Below are positions 31,487-38,757 of a DNA stretch of 64,000 bases, piece by piece. How positions within the stretch are numbered: position 1 is the first letter of the stretch; every line of letters begins with the position of its first letter. Location: the NCBI GenBank assembly GCA_043497085.1, contig JBIEKI010000015.1. One strand, written 5' to 3'. The position numbers and the translations under genes were made by a program. The DNA is from Thalassobacillus sp043497085 (GTDB lineage Bacteria; Bacillota; Bacilli; Bacillales; Halobacillaceae). The notes under the pieces are model-generated. The model did not search any database, was not told the origin of the DNA, and saw nothing but the letters and a program-made list of their open reading frames with translations.

Positions 31487-31781
31487 CTCATATTTTATTT
31501 GTTGCTTTTTGTTGTGTTGGTAAAAAGTTACCCTGCATGAGCGGATGTCAAACGTCGATAGTGGTAAATAGTACTATCTACCTGTATATCGCGAGAAGCC
31601 GTAACCCTTTCTAATAAGTTCGCATAAAATTCAAGGAGTGAAACATGCGTACATCTTTATATGTTCTCTCTTTCACAAAGGCGTTTAAAGTCTTGTAGCA
31701 AGGGCATAGATATAATAACTTGTTCAACTGCAAACAACATGCTATATTTGTCTATAAAAAAATTCAGGCGGAGGGGTTTCT
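31487..31781. other. Intergenic region upstream of the HD gene
   Basis: It holds a small hairpin (GATAGT / ACTATC near 31557-31578) and a possible 17-codon ORF (31645-31698). Nothing else is recognised. Confidence 0.5.
31645..31698 (+). CDS. Micro-ORF, 17 aa
   Basis: AAGGAGTG lies five bases before ATG; the peptide is MRTSLYVLSFTKAFKVL, basic and hydrophobic. It ends 83 bases before the HD-domain gene and could be a leader or toxin-like peptide. Evidence is only the ribosome site. Confidence 0.35.
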   Translation: MRTSLYVLSFTKAFKVL

Positions 31782-32324
31782 ATGTCGAAGGTAACATTAG
31801 AGACGATATTCAAACATCGCGTGACACAGAAATATCTGCAACGATCGGGTGTCAATCATGCCGTCTCCGTTGCATATAATGCATTCGACCTTGCCGCAGA
31901 GCGGGGAGTTAGCGTCGATTTAGCCTCTAAAGCGGCATTGCTTCATGATATGGGACATTACGAATGGTATCGTGATGGAAAATGGGATTATGAGGAATAC
32001 CGGCGTCATGATATCCATGCGATCAAAGGAGCGGAGCGTGCCCACAAACTATTGATTCGTCTTGGTGAGGACCGTCTGGTGGCAAAAGAAGTGTCGCTGG
32101 CGGTACTCCTTCACACGGACAGTTATCTGCCATTTGACGTGGATGGCAAACGGACGGAACTACAAAAAGTGGTGGCAGAGGCTGATACGATGGACGAACA
32201 GCCCGGCGGGATGCATCACTACAAAGAAATGTCACGCCAGGAAGCAATCAAGCTGCTGCGAAAGCTGGATAAAAAGATTGCTGATCATCAGTCAGGAGAT
32301 GCCCGGCATCTAACAACAGGATAA
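31782..32324 (+). CDS. HD-domain hydrolase
   Basis: The 180-residue protein has the metal-binding HD motif LLHDMGH (His55, Asp56) with an upstream His26 and downstream His77-type residue (HDIHAIKGAERAH), the arrangement of HD phosphohydrolases. It probably acts on a nucleotide. GGCGGAGGGG precedes the ATG. The substrate is unknown. Confidence 0.82.
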   Translation: MSKVTLETIFKHRVTQKYLQRSGVNHAVSVAYNAFDLAAERGVSVDLASKAALLHDMGHYEWYRDGKWDYEEYRRHDIHAIKGAERAHKLLIRLGEDRLVAKEVSLAVLLHTDSYLPFDVDGKRTELQKVVAEADTMDEQPGGMHHYKEMSRQEAIKLLRKLDKKIADHQSGDARHLTTG

Positions 32325-32351
32325 ATAGTATAACTTATTTCAGAAATAGGC

Positions 32352-32380
32352 TTTACTTTTATCGAGTCTTTATATATAAT
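32352..32380 (+). promoter_or_regulatory. SigA promoter of the leader transcript
   Basis: TTTACT (32352-32357) and TATAAT (32375-32380) are 17 bases apart, about 44 bases before the leader ORF. Confidence 0.6.
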
Positions 32381-32423
32381 TTCCTTTGTAAGAAAAATTT
32401 CTCAGAAAGCGAGGTCGAATCCA

Positions 32424-32492
32424 ATGAAAAATATCACTCTTTACTTCCATCAATTAAATAAAGCGATACGATCGACCTCAGCTGAGCGGTAA
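32424..32492 (+). CDS. Leader peptide-like ORF, 22 aa
   Basis: The ORF begins MKNITLYFHQLNKAIRSTSA and ends in ER. Its ribosome site GCGAGG can be covered by its own 3' coding bases (32472-32479). Together with the downstream terminator this looks like a regulatory leader or a self-controlled micropeptide. No family is recognised. Confidence 0.5.
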   Translation: MKNITLYFHQLNKAIRSTSAER

Positions 32493-32531
32493 GTTTTAAT
32501 ATTCTGACTATCATGAAAATGTGCATATCAG

Positions 32532-32568
32532 CCACAGGTCGATCATAGGATTGACTTGTGGTTTTTTT
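32532..32568 (+). terminator. Terminator of the leader
   Basis: CCACAGGTC pairs with GACTTGTGG (one G-U), followed by seven T. Confidence 0.85.
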
Positions 32569-32620
32569 AATGAACGTATGTCTAACTGTCTATTTTTGCA
32601 GTTTAATGGGCATGCTTGTT

Positions 32621-32651
32621 AAAAGCCACGGGATTCTCCTGTGGCTTTTTA
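32621..32651 (+). terminator. Second terminator
   Basis: AAAAGCCACGGG pairs with CCTGTGGCTTTT, followed by T. Only 50 bases separate it from the first; the ~50 bases between hold no convincing gene. Confidence 0.85.
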
Positions 32652-32658
32652 TTATGCG

Positions 32659-32775
32659 TCCAGTTCCAGCGCCTACCCCCTCGAGGTCTTAAGTCAATCC
32701 TCTTTGTGACAAAAACCCTCACGACGAGGCTTGTCTTAAGCTTGTCGGGGGTGAGCAAGGCGCTTGCACTTTTGT
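32659..32775 (+). repeat. Repeat A copy 2
   Basis: Same arms as copy 1 (CAGCGCCTACCCCCTCGAGG ... GTCGGGGGTGAGCAAGGCGC). It sits directly upstream of the YrzI-type cluster. Confidence 0.85.
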
Positions 32776-32840
32776 ACGTGCGTAAAAGGGTGTTGCTAAC
32801 ATCCTTTACTATAAATATCAACTTTTAGGAGGTGAGTGTT

Positions 32841-32978
32841 ATGACGATTCCATTTTTCATATTCACTATCAGAATTGAAAAAAGAAAAAAAGTGAAGGGG
32901 ACAAAAGATCCGAAGTACCATCGAACACCGGAAGAAGAATTGTTCGACCGTAAAATGATGTATTTATCAAAATTCTAA
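32841..32978 (+). CDS. YrzI-family small protein 1, 45 aa
   Basis: The protein begins MTIPFFIFTIRIEKRKK and has a charged tail ending YLSKF. The front (M-x-hydrophobic6-TIxIxKR) is the Bac_small_YrzI signature. AGGAGGTGAG precedes the ATG. It is the first of five small ORFs in a row. B. subtilis YrzI is made from a comparable cluster; its function is unknown. Confidence 0.75.
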   Translation: MTIPFFIFTIRIEKRKKVKGTKDPKYHRTPEEELFDRKMMYLSKF

Positions 32979-33002
32979 ACCAAAGGGAGAGGAGTGACTA
33001 AC

Positions 33003-33062
33003 ATGAAAGAATACTTGATGAATTTTGCAGGCTGGTCGCAAGAGGAGATGGATTCGGATTAG
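33003..33062 (+). CDS. Micropeptide 1, 19 aa (S1025-like position)
   Basis: MKEYLMNFAGWSQEEMDSD lies between two yrzI-type genes with GAGAGGAGTG as ribosome site. Its W-x-x-x-E-x-D-S end resembles micropeptide 2. In B. subtilis a toxic 17-codon ORF (S1025) occupies this place in the yrzI operon; similarity is inferred from position and pattern. Confidence 0.6.
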   Translation: MKEYLMNFAGWSQEEMDSD

Positions 33063-33091
33063 AGATTCCCTGATAGAAGGGAGGTAAAAAC

Positions 33092-33226
33092 ATGAGACTT
33101 AATATGTTATTTTTTACGATTATCATTCAAAAACAACCACGTGAAGTGCTTAAAAGAAAAGAGCAACACCAACAAACAATCAGTAAGCGTATCGAAGATG
33201 TCAAACTGAAACATTTTCAACTATAA
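33092..33226 (+). CDS. YrzI-family small protein 2, 44 aa
   Basis: MRLNMLFFTIIIQKQPRE starts a typical YrzI protein; the basic amphipathic helix ends in KLKHFQL. GGGAGGT precedes the ATG. About half of its residues align by eye with YrzI-like protein 3, so the two are recent duplicates. Confidence 0.78.
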   Translation: MRLNMLFFTIIIQKQPREVLKRKEQHQQTISKRIEDVKLKHFQL

Positions 33227-33255
33227 CTAAAAAACAACAGAAAGGATGAGTTACG

Positions 33256-33312
33256 ATGATGAAGTTGATAAGGTTCATGGAATGGTTGAATGTGGAGAAG
33301 GATAGTGCCTAG
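33256..33312 (+). CDS. Micropeptide 2, 17-18 aa (S1025-like)
   Basis: MMKLIRFMEWLNVEKDSA; starting at the second Met it is 17 residues, the length I recall for B. subtilis S1025. Residues 13-14 of that form are Glu-Lys (GAG AAG), which I recall as the codon pair where Rae1 cuts S1025. AAAGGATG is the ribosome site. Confidence 0.65.
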   Translation: MMKLIRFMEWLNVEKDSA

Positions 33313-33348
33313 CTGGAATGATGAAACGATCGGAAGGGGAAATTCTTT

Positions 33349-33483
33349 ATGAAATTAAGTATATTATTTTTCAATATCTCTATTGTCAAACGCCCGGAGC
33401 ATGAAATAGTCAAAGAAGAACTGCATAAACAACAAGTGCAGCGGAGATTGGAAAATATCAAATTAAAACAAATCAATTATTGA
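33349..33483 (+). CDS. YrzI-family small protein 3, 44 aa
   Basis: MKLSILFFNISIVKRPEHE opens a YrzI-type protein ending KLKQINY. GGAAGGGGA precedes the ATG. It is the last small ORF before a strong terminator. Confidence 0.78.
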   Translation: MKLSILFFNISIVKRPEHEIVKEELHKQQVQRRLENIKLKQINY

Positions 33484-33488
33484 TAGTA

Positions 33489-33533
33489 AGAAGGCGGGAT
33501 CCAGAACTGATGGATCCCGCCTTCTTTTTACAT
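33489..33533. terminator. Strong terminator closing the YrzI cluster
   Basis: AGAAGGCGGGATCC pairs with GGATCCCGCCTTCT around nine bases, followed by TTTT. Confidence 0.93.
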
Positions 33534-33558
33534 TTCTTATCGAAACAGTTAATTACAA

Positions 33559-34908
33559 TTAGAAAAAGCTTGGAATATCACTTTCCGCAGTCGGGTAGCC
33601 CCAGAGCACAGACTTCAAATCATGTTTCGTCAGCCCTTTTTGGATAGCTAATGTAAAGATATTAACGAGGTGCTCGGCTTCACTTGATAAAAAATGTGCC
33701 CCGAGAATTTCCCCTGTAGCAGGGTTCAGCAATATTTTCACATAAGCTCCTGGCTCTTTCGTTCGTTGGTACGTAAAAAATTTCGTGATGGTTTTTGACT
33801 CGGATTCGTATGGGATATTCTTTTCACGTGCTTCCTGCTGGCTTAATCCTACCGAAGCAAGTGCAGGGTAGGTGAAAACGATGGAAGGTACCGGTTTTTG
33901 TTCAGGGGCCATGGTTTCGTCATCCAGCATATGACTGACCAGGCGTGTTCCTTCTTCTCCTGCAGACGGGGTAAGTGGTGGAAGCCCGGTATCTGCACAG
34001 TCTCCCGCTGCGTATATGTGCTGGTGTGGCTTTGATTGCTGGTTTTCGTTCACTTTGATTCCTTGTTTCGAAAATTCGATACCCGCATTGGCAAGTTCCA
34101 GGTGATCGATATTGGGGGCTCGTCCAGCGCCATGGAACACCATATCTGCTTTTAATGCATGTTCGTGATTGAATTTTTTCACATCTATTTTATAACCGGA
34201 GTCGAGTTTTGTAACTTTTGTCACTTCGGTGCTGGTGTGGATTTCCACACCTAAATCTTTCGTGTGCTCGATCAGTTTGTTGGTCATCTCAAAATCATGA
34301 TTTTCCAGAACGTTACGGCCACGATGGACAATGATGACGTCTTTTCCCAGACGTGCTGCCAGCTGAGCGAACTCAAACGAAATGTAGCCTCCTCCCACGA
34401 ACAAAAGGCGGTCTGGCAATTCTTCCATCTCTAAAAATTGCTCACTGGTAACCAAATGTTCAAATCCCTCAAAAGGAAGGTCTGCTGGTTTGGCCCCAGT
34501 AGCTATCACTATATATTTAGCTGTCACATTGTGTTCCCCGATTTTTAAGGTGTGGGGATCCAGGAAGCTTGCAGTGCCATGGTATCGCCTGATTCCTAAT
34601 GAGTTGAACTTCTCTTCTGTACCTTCAGGGATCGGTTCGGTGAATTTCTTTTTAAATGCCTGCAGGTCTTTCCAGTTTAAAGTTACGTCTCCATCTAATC
34701 CTAAACCTTTCACCCGTTTGGCATCGTCAACGATTTTACTGATTCCGGCCATCACTTTCTTCGGGTCACACCCACGCTGTGGACATGTACCACCGTATTG
34801 CCGTTCGTCAACAATAGCCACTTCCAGGCCGGCTTTCTGAGCTTTTGTTGCTACCGTACTGCCAGCTACACCGGTACCGATGACGATCACATCGTATGTA
34901 GTGTTCAT
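33559..34908 (-). CDS. Pyridine nucleotide-disulfide oxidoreductase (Lpd/MerA/Gor type)
   Basis: The 449-residue flavoprotein has an FAD motif VIVIGTGVAGSTVA, redox disulfide Cys42-Cys47 in GGTCPQRGCDPKK, an NAD(P) motif FVGGGYISFEFA, the second FAD contact IYAAGDCAD, and a dimerisation domain. The usual C-terminal His-x4-Glu of Lpd/Gor is not evident (the tail has LWGYPTAESD). It is therefore probably a mercuric- or glutathione-reductase-like enzyme with an unusual substrate. The start is ATG 34908 after GGAGGGA; the upstream extension is non-coding. Confidence 0.85.
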   Translation of the reverse strand: MNTTYDVIVIGTGVAGSTVATKAQKAGLEVAIVDERQYGGTCPQRGCDPKKVMAGISKIVDDAKRVKGLGLDGDVTLNWKDLQAFKKKFTEPIPEGTEEKFNSLGIRRYHGTASFLDPHTLKIGEHNVTAKYIVIATGAKPADLPFEGFEHLVTSEQFLEMEELPDRLLFVGGGYISFEFAQLAARLGKDVIIVHRGRNVLENHDFEMTNKLIEHTKDLGVEIHTSTEVTKVTKLDSGYKIDVKKFNHEHALKADMVFHGAGRAPNIDHLELANAGIEFSKQGIKVNENQQSKPHQHIYAAGDCADTGLPPLTPSAGEEGTRLVSHMLDDETMAPEQKPVPSIVFTYPALASVGLSQQEAREKNIPYESESKTITKFFTYQRTKEPGAYVKILLNPATGEILGAHFLSSEAEHLVNIFTLAIQKGLTKHDLKSVLWGYPTAESDIPSFF

Positions 34909-35156
34909 GTTCCATCCCTCCAACAATCCTTTTAATAATAATCTACCCCTAAATGCCCAAGAAAAAACAGCTGCTACAGGTCTAAAGAGTTCATGAAACG
35001 TTAAAATTTCACCGTTCGGAAGGAAGATAACGGCTGTTATAATGAGGGAAATGCTGCTATGAATCATAACTTTACAAAATAAAGCAGATTTACGTTAGAA
35101 TGACAGATAAGAAGAATTACCAATAGATGGGTCAAAGGGAAAGGATTGTTTTACTA

Positions 35157-36422
35157 ATGAAATTCGATCGCAAACCAATTCCGGTAACGGATGCAGTAGC
35201 AAAAGTCATGGAGTATGAACAATTCGGTGGTTGGGAAGAGGTGGCTATCGACCAGTGTGAAAATAGAATCTTAGCCGAAGAAATTACCGCCTCACACCCA
35301 ATCCCGCCTTTTAATAAATCACCTTATGATGGATTTGCACTTAAGGCAGAAGATACAGCTGAAGCCGGCTCGGACAAGCCTGTGACTTTCCGGGTCATCG
35401 AACAAGTGGGGGCAGGGCACCAGTCCAGCCGTGCGATTGAACAAGGGGAAGCCGTTCGCATCATGACTGGCGCAGAAATCCCGGAAGGCGCTGACTGTGT
35501 CGCCATGTTTGAAATCTGTCAGACCTTTGAAGAAGATGGTATGGATTATATGACGATCAAGCGGCAAATGGAAAAGGGACAGAACATCATCGAAAAAGGT
35601 TCGGAAACGTCACTCGGTGATGTGCTCGTTAACAAAGGGACACGAATTAATCCTGGCGTAAAAGCGTTGCTTGCAACCTTTGGTTATCCTACTGTGAAGG
35701 TGGGCAAAAAGCCGGTGATCGGATTGTTTGCGACAGGTACGGAATTACTGGATGTCGATGAAGACCTACAGCCGGGGAAAATCAGAAATTCGAACGCTTA
35801 TATGATAGCTGCCCAAATCGAGCGGGCGGGCGGCCATGTAAAATATTATGGCAAGCTGGAAGATGATTTCGATACGTGTTATCAGGCTGTTTCCAGAGCT
35901 TTTTCTGAAGTGGATGCTTTAATTACTACAGGTGGGGTTTCTGTCGGGGATTTTGATTTAATGCCGGACATTTATGAAAAATTAGGCGCAGAAGTGTTAT
36001 TCAATAAAATAGCCATGCGCCCGGGCAGTGTCACTACTGTAGCTGAGAAAGATGGCAAGCTATTATTTGGTCTTTCCGGCAACCCTTCTGCTTGTTATGT
36101 AGGGTTTGAATTATACGCATATCCGGTCATCCAGAGGTTTGCCGGAGTGGCAAAACCTTATCACCGGAAAATTGACGCTGTCCTCGGCAAAGATTTTCCA
36201 AAACCGAATCCATTTACGAGGTTTGTCCGTGGATTTATCCATTACGAAGACGGGAAAGTACTTGTAAGTCCCGCAGGTATGGACAAATCAGCAGTTGTCA
36301 CTACACTGGCGAACACAGATGCACTAATTATGCTTCCTGGTGGCACAAGAGGCTTTGAAGCCGGGGATGCCGTCCAGGCGATTTTGCTTGAAGATCCTTC
36401 CGGTCAGGCAGCATTCGAATAG
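35157..36422 (+). CDS. moeA: MoeA, molybdopterin molybdotransferase
   Basis: The 421-residue protein has the MoeA pattern: PPFNKSPYDGFALKAED, GEAVRIMTGAEIPEGAD, TGTELLDVDEDLQPGKIRNSN, TTGGVSVGDFD and GLSGNPSACYVGFE. It inserts molybdate into adenylated molybdopterin. The ATG at 35157 is preferred because AAAGGATT precedes it; the ATG at 35127 lacks a ribosome site. It is followed 38 bases later by moaA. The FDH-like enzyme at 5.9 kb is a likely client. Confidence 0.93.
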   Translation: MKFDRKPIPVTDAVAKVMEYEQFGGWEEVAIDQCENRILAEEITASHPIPPFNKSPYDGFALKAEDTAEAGSDKPVTFRVIEQVGAGHQSSRAIEQGEAVRIMTGAEIPEGADCVAMFEICQTFEEDGMDYMTIKRQMEKGQNIIEKGSETSLGDVLVNKGTRINPGVKALLATFGYPTVKVGKKPVIGLFATGTELLDVDEDLQPGKIRNSNAYMIAAQIERAGGHVKYYGKLEDDFDTCYQAVSRAFSEVDALITTGGVSVGDFDLMPDIYEKLGAEVLFNKIAMRPGSVTTVAEKDGKLLFGLSGNPSACYVGFELYAYPVIQRFAGVAKPYHRKIDAVLGKDFPKPNPFTRFVRGFIHYEDGKVLVSPAGMDKSAVVTTLANTDALIMLPGGTRGFEAGDAVQAILLEDPSGQAAFE

Positions 36423-36460
36423 CTCCCTAACCAGGGGAGTAAAGGAGAAGTGATTTTATC

Positions 36461-37480
36461 ATGACAGACACACAATATATCAGGGACCGGTTGAACCGCC
36501 CGATGAAAGACCTGCGGATTTCGGTCATCGACCAGTGTAACTTCCGTTGCACGTACTGTATGCCAGCCGAAATCTTTGGGGAGGATTATAAATTTTTACC
36601 GTTCAAAGAGCTGTTAAGCTTCGATGAAATCGTACGGCTGGTGGAGATTTTCGCTAAATTTGGTACGGAAAAAATCCGGATTACCGGAGGTGAGCCTTTA
36701 CTCCGAAAGAATCTCGATCAGCTGATCAAACGGTTGTATGCGATTGACGGCATCAAAGATATTGCGATTACAACCAATGGTGTGTTTCTGACTAAACAGG
36801 CGAAGAAATTGAAAGAAGCAGGCCTCGATCGTGTTAACTTGAGCCTTGATGCGATAGAAGATGATGTGTTCAAAGAAATTAACGGCCGCGGAGTCAAGAC
36901 AAAGCCTGTCCTCAAGGGGATTGAAGCAGCCCAGGAAGCAGGCCTGCAGGTAAAAATCAATATGGTTGTGAAAAAAGGATTAAATGACAGCCAGATCCTT
37001 CCTATGGCACACTATTTCAAAGGGACCGATGTTATCCTCCGGTTCATTGAGTTCATGGATGTCGGCAACCATAACGGATGGAACATGGACACCGTGGTTT
37101 CTAAACAGGAGATCGTTGACCGTATCAGCGCAGAAATGCCGCTTGAACCGGCAGAACAGAATTATTATGGGGAAGTTGCTTCCCGTTACCGCTATGTAGA
37201 TGGCGGAGGAGAAATCGGGGTCATATCTTCCGTGACGGATTCCTTCTGCGGAAGCTGCACGAGAATCCGCTTGTCTGCGGATGGGAAATTATATACGTGC
37301 CTGTTTGCGACCACAGGCTATGATATCAAAACACCACTGCGTGAACATGCCAGCGACCATCAACTGATACTTGAATTAATCAAGCTATGGAGTGGGCGGA
37401 CAGACCGCTATTCGGATGAACGCGCAGAAGGCAAGCCGCTCAAACGGGAAAAAATCGAAATGTCCTACATCGGCGGGTAA
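36461..37480 (+). CDS. moaA: MoaA, GTP 3',8-cyclase
   Basis: The 339-residue radical-SAM enzyme has CNFRCTYC (Cys26, 30, 33) for the first [4Fe-4S] cluster. A C-terminal CGSCTRIRLSADGKLYTC motif (about residues 262-279) holds the second cluster. The C-terminal Gly-Gly needed for activity is present. It makes the first intermediate of molybdenum cofactor from GTP. AAAGGAG precedes the ATG. Confidence 0.95.
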   Translation: MTDTQYIRDRLNRPMKDLRISVIDQCNFRCTYCMPAEIFGEDYKFLPFKELLSFDEIVRLVEIFAKFGTEKIRITGGEPLLRKNLDQLIKRLYAIDGIKDIAITTNGVFLTKQAKKLKEAGLDRVNLSLDAIEDDVFKEINGRGVKTKPVLKGIEAAQEAGLQVKINMVVKKGLNDSQILPMAHYFKGTDVILRFIEFMDVGNHNGWNMDTVVSKQEIVDRISAEMPLEPAEQNYYGEVASRYRYVDGGGEIGVISSVTDSFCGSCTRIRLSADGKLYTCLFATTGYDIKTPLREHASDHQLILELIKLWSGRTDRYSDERAEGKPLKREKIEMSYIGG

Positions 37481-37509
37481 CACCTTTTTCTATCACACGG
37501 TAATAACAC

Positions 37510-37544
37510 AAAAAAGCTTAGAGCACCTATAAGGCTCTAAGCTT
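37510..37544 (+). terminator. Terminator of moeA-moaA
   Basis: AAAGCTTAGAGC pairs with GCTCTAAGCTTT. Confidence 0.88.
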
Positions 37545-37607
37545 TACTTATGAAGCACACAACTCCATACATTATGCTGCCTGTTTCATTATTTTGGGAT
37601 GAGAAAG

Positions 37608-37728
37608 GAGGTCCGGGAAAATCACTCGCTTTCCATGGGCATGTGGTGAGCTTCCTCAGGCTTCGCCTTGCGGGATCTCACCGCTCATGTTCATCCCATA
37701 GGAGTCTCGCAATTTCCCGGACCTCCTT
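37608..37728 (+). repeat. Repeat C copy 3 (forward)
   Basis: Core CTCGCTTTCCATGGGC and CCATAGGAGTCTCGC. The outer arms AGGAGGTCCGGGAAA and TTTCCCGGACCTCCT are perfectly complementary and unique to this copy. Confidence 0.85.
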
Positions 37729-37879
37729 ACGTTTGTGAGGGAACAAAAACATCAGTTTGAAGGCTGACAAATATAGTAAAAGATCACTAAGAAACAGTGG
37801 TTACTATCCAGAATATTGTTCATTAGCCAATTGTTAAGACATGAATTAGAACAATGTGGTTCCGTATGCTACCAAAGGC

Positions 37880-38000
37880 AGTGGGGGAGGGAAATAGCGA
37901 GACTCCTGCGGGAAAGGATAGACTGGCAAGACCCCGCAGAGCTTTTGCTCGAGGAGGCTTGCTGTCTTCCCCGCGGAAAGCGAGTTATTTCCCGTACCCA
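37880..38000 (-). repeat. Repeat C copy 4 (inverted)
   Basis: The inverted copy (GCGAGACTCCTGCGGGAAAG ... CCCGCGGAAAGCGAG) lies ~150 bases from copy 3; its arms GGGAAATA and TTATTTCCC pair. The 660-base gap between moaA and the ywpF-like gene otherwise holds nothing I recognise. Confidence 0.82.
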
Positions 38001-38144
38001 TTATTTAGATTTTAGTAACGGAACCAGGCGCCTTTGCCCAGCGTTCCATCAGTTACTCTACTTATCCAAAATTATAAATTTTTTTGCTGAAAGAAGGCTA
38101 CTATTCTATAATGAAGTCAGATACATAAAGTGGGAGTGAATGGG

Positions 38145-38573
38145 ATGAAGACGTTCAAGCTGGTTTCCCTTGATTTAGTCGAAGAAAAAGCGGAGGACAT
38201 CACACAGCGAAGGATCAAGCTGATTGACGGTCTGATCATCAACCGGGAAGATGATAAAGGACGATGGGTGATCGAAGCCTACGTAGACCAAAGTTATCAA
38301 TCTTTTTTTGAGGAATATGTCAAAAGTGAAGAAGAGTTGCTGGTCCAGGTGAAAATCACGAAAGAAACGAACCAGCCCGCCACCTTCTTAGTGAAGGCGA
38401 TCGACACGAACATTATCAGTGATAACATGAATGTTCTGTTCATGGGTACGATCGTCGACCGCAGGCAGGACCAAATTGAAAAAACATTGAAGCTGCTGAT
38501 TGAGGAAGGCTATCAGGGAGAAGAGCTCCTCGAAGCGTTTAAGAAACGTGGCAGTAACAACAATAAAAACTGA
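38145..38573 (+). CDS. YwpF-like protein
   Basis: The 142-residue soluble protein starts MKTFKLVSLDLVEE and has GLIINREDDKGRWVIEAYV and the VLFMGTIVDRRQDQIE region. This fits the YwpF family of B. subtilis, a SigD- or DegU-linked protein of unknown function. The ATG at 38145 has GGGAG upstream. Confidence 0.75.
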   Translation: MKTFKLVSLDLVEEKAEDITQRRIKLIDGLIINREDDKGRWVIEAYVDQSYQSFFEEYVKSEEELLVQVKITKETNQPATFLVKAIDTNIISDNMNVLFMGTIVDRRQDQIEKTLKLLIEEGYQGEELLEAFKKRGSNNNKN

Positions 38574-38601
38574 GTCAATTATATCGGCTGTATGTCCAAA
38601 C

Positions 38602-38630
38602 AAAAACCCTGCCATTGGCAGGGTTTTTTG
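38602..38630 (+). terminator. Terminator of the ywpF-like gene
   Basis: AACCCTGCCA pairs with TGGCAGGGTT, followed by TTTT. Confidence 0.88.
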
Positions 38631-38633
38631 CAT

Positions 38634-38752
38634 TGTCTAGTTTTTAACGCCCAGACACTCGCGACATAAGCAACCCGTATTGCCTATGGAGAGAACGCCT
38701 TCCTCCAGCCGTTTTGCTTATATTCGTGTCATTCAGCGCGCTTGTGCTTTTC
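38634..38752. repeat. Dispersed repeat D, copy 2
   Basis: Contains CCAGACACTCGCGACATAAG, CAACCCGTATTG and CTTCCTCCAGCCGTTTTGCT as in copy 1 at 9422. Confidence 0.72.
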
Positions 38753-38757
38753 TTAAT

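Larger units (their letters stand above)
32411..32568 (+). promoter_or_regulatory. Attenuator-like leader with competing hairpins
   Basis: Segment 1 (GAGGTCGA, 32411-32418) is the ribosome site of a 22-aa ORF. Segment 2 (ATCGACCTC, 32471-32479) lies in the end of that ORF. Segment 3 (AGGTCGAT, 32536-32543) is the left arm of the terminator. Segment 2 pairs perfectly with either 1 or 3, so ribosome-site sequestration plus termination is exclusive of antitermination. Confidence 0.55.
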
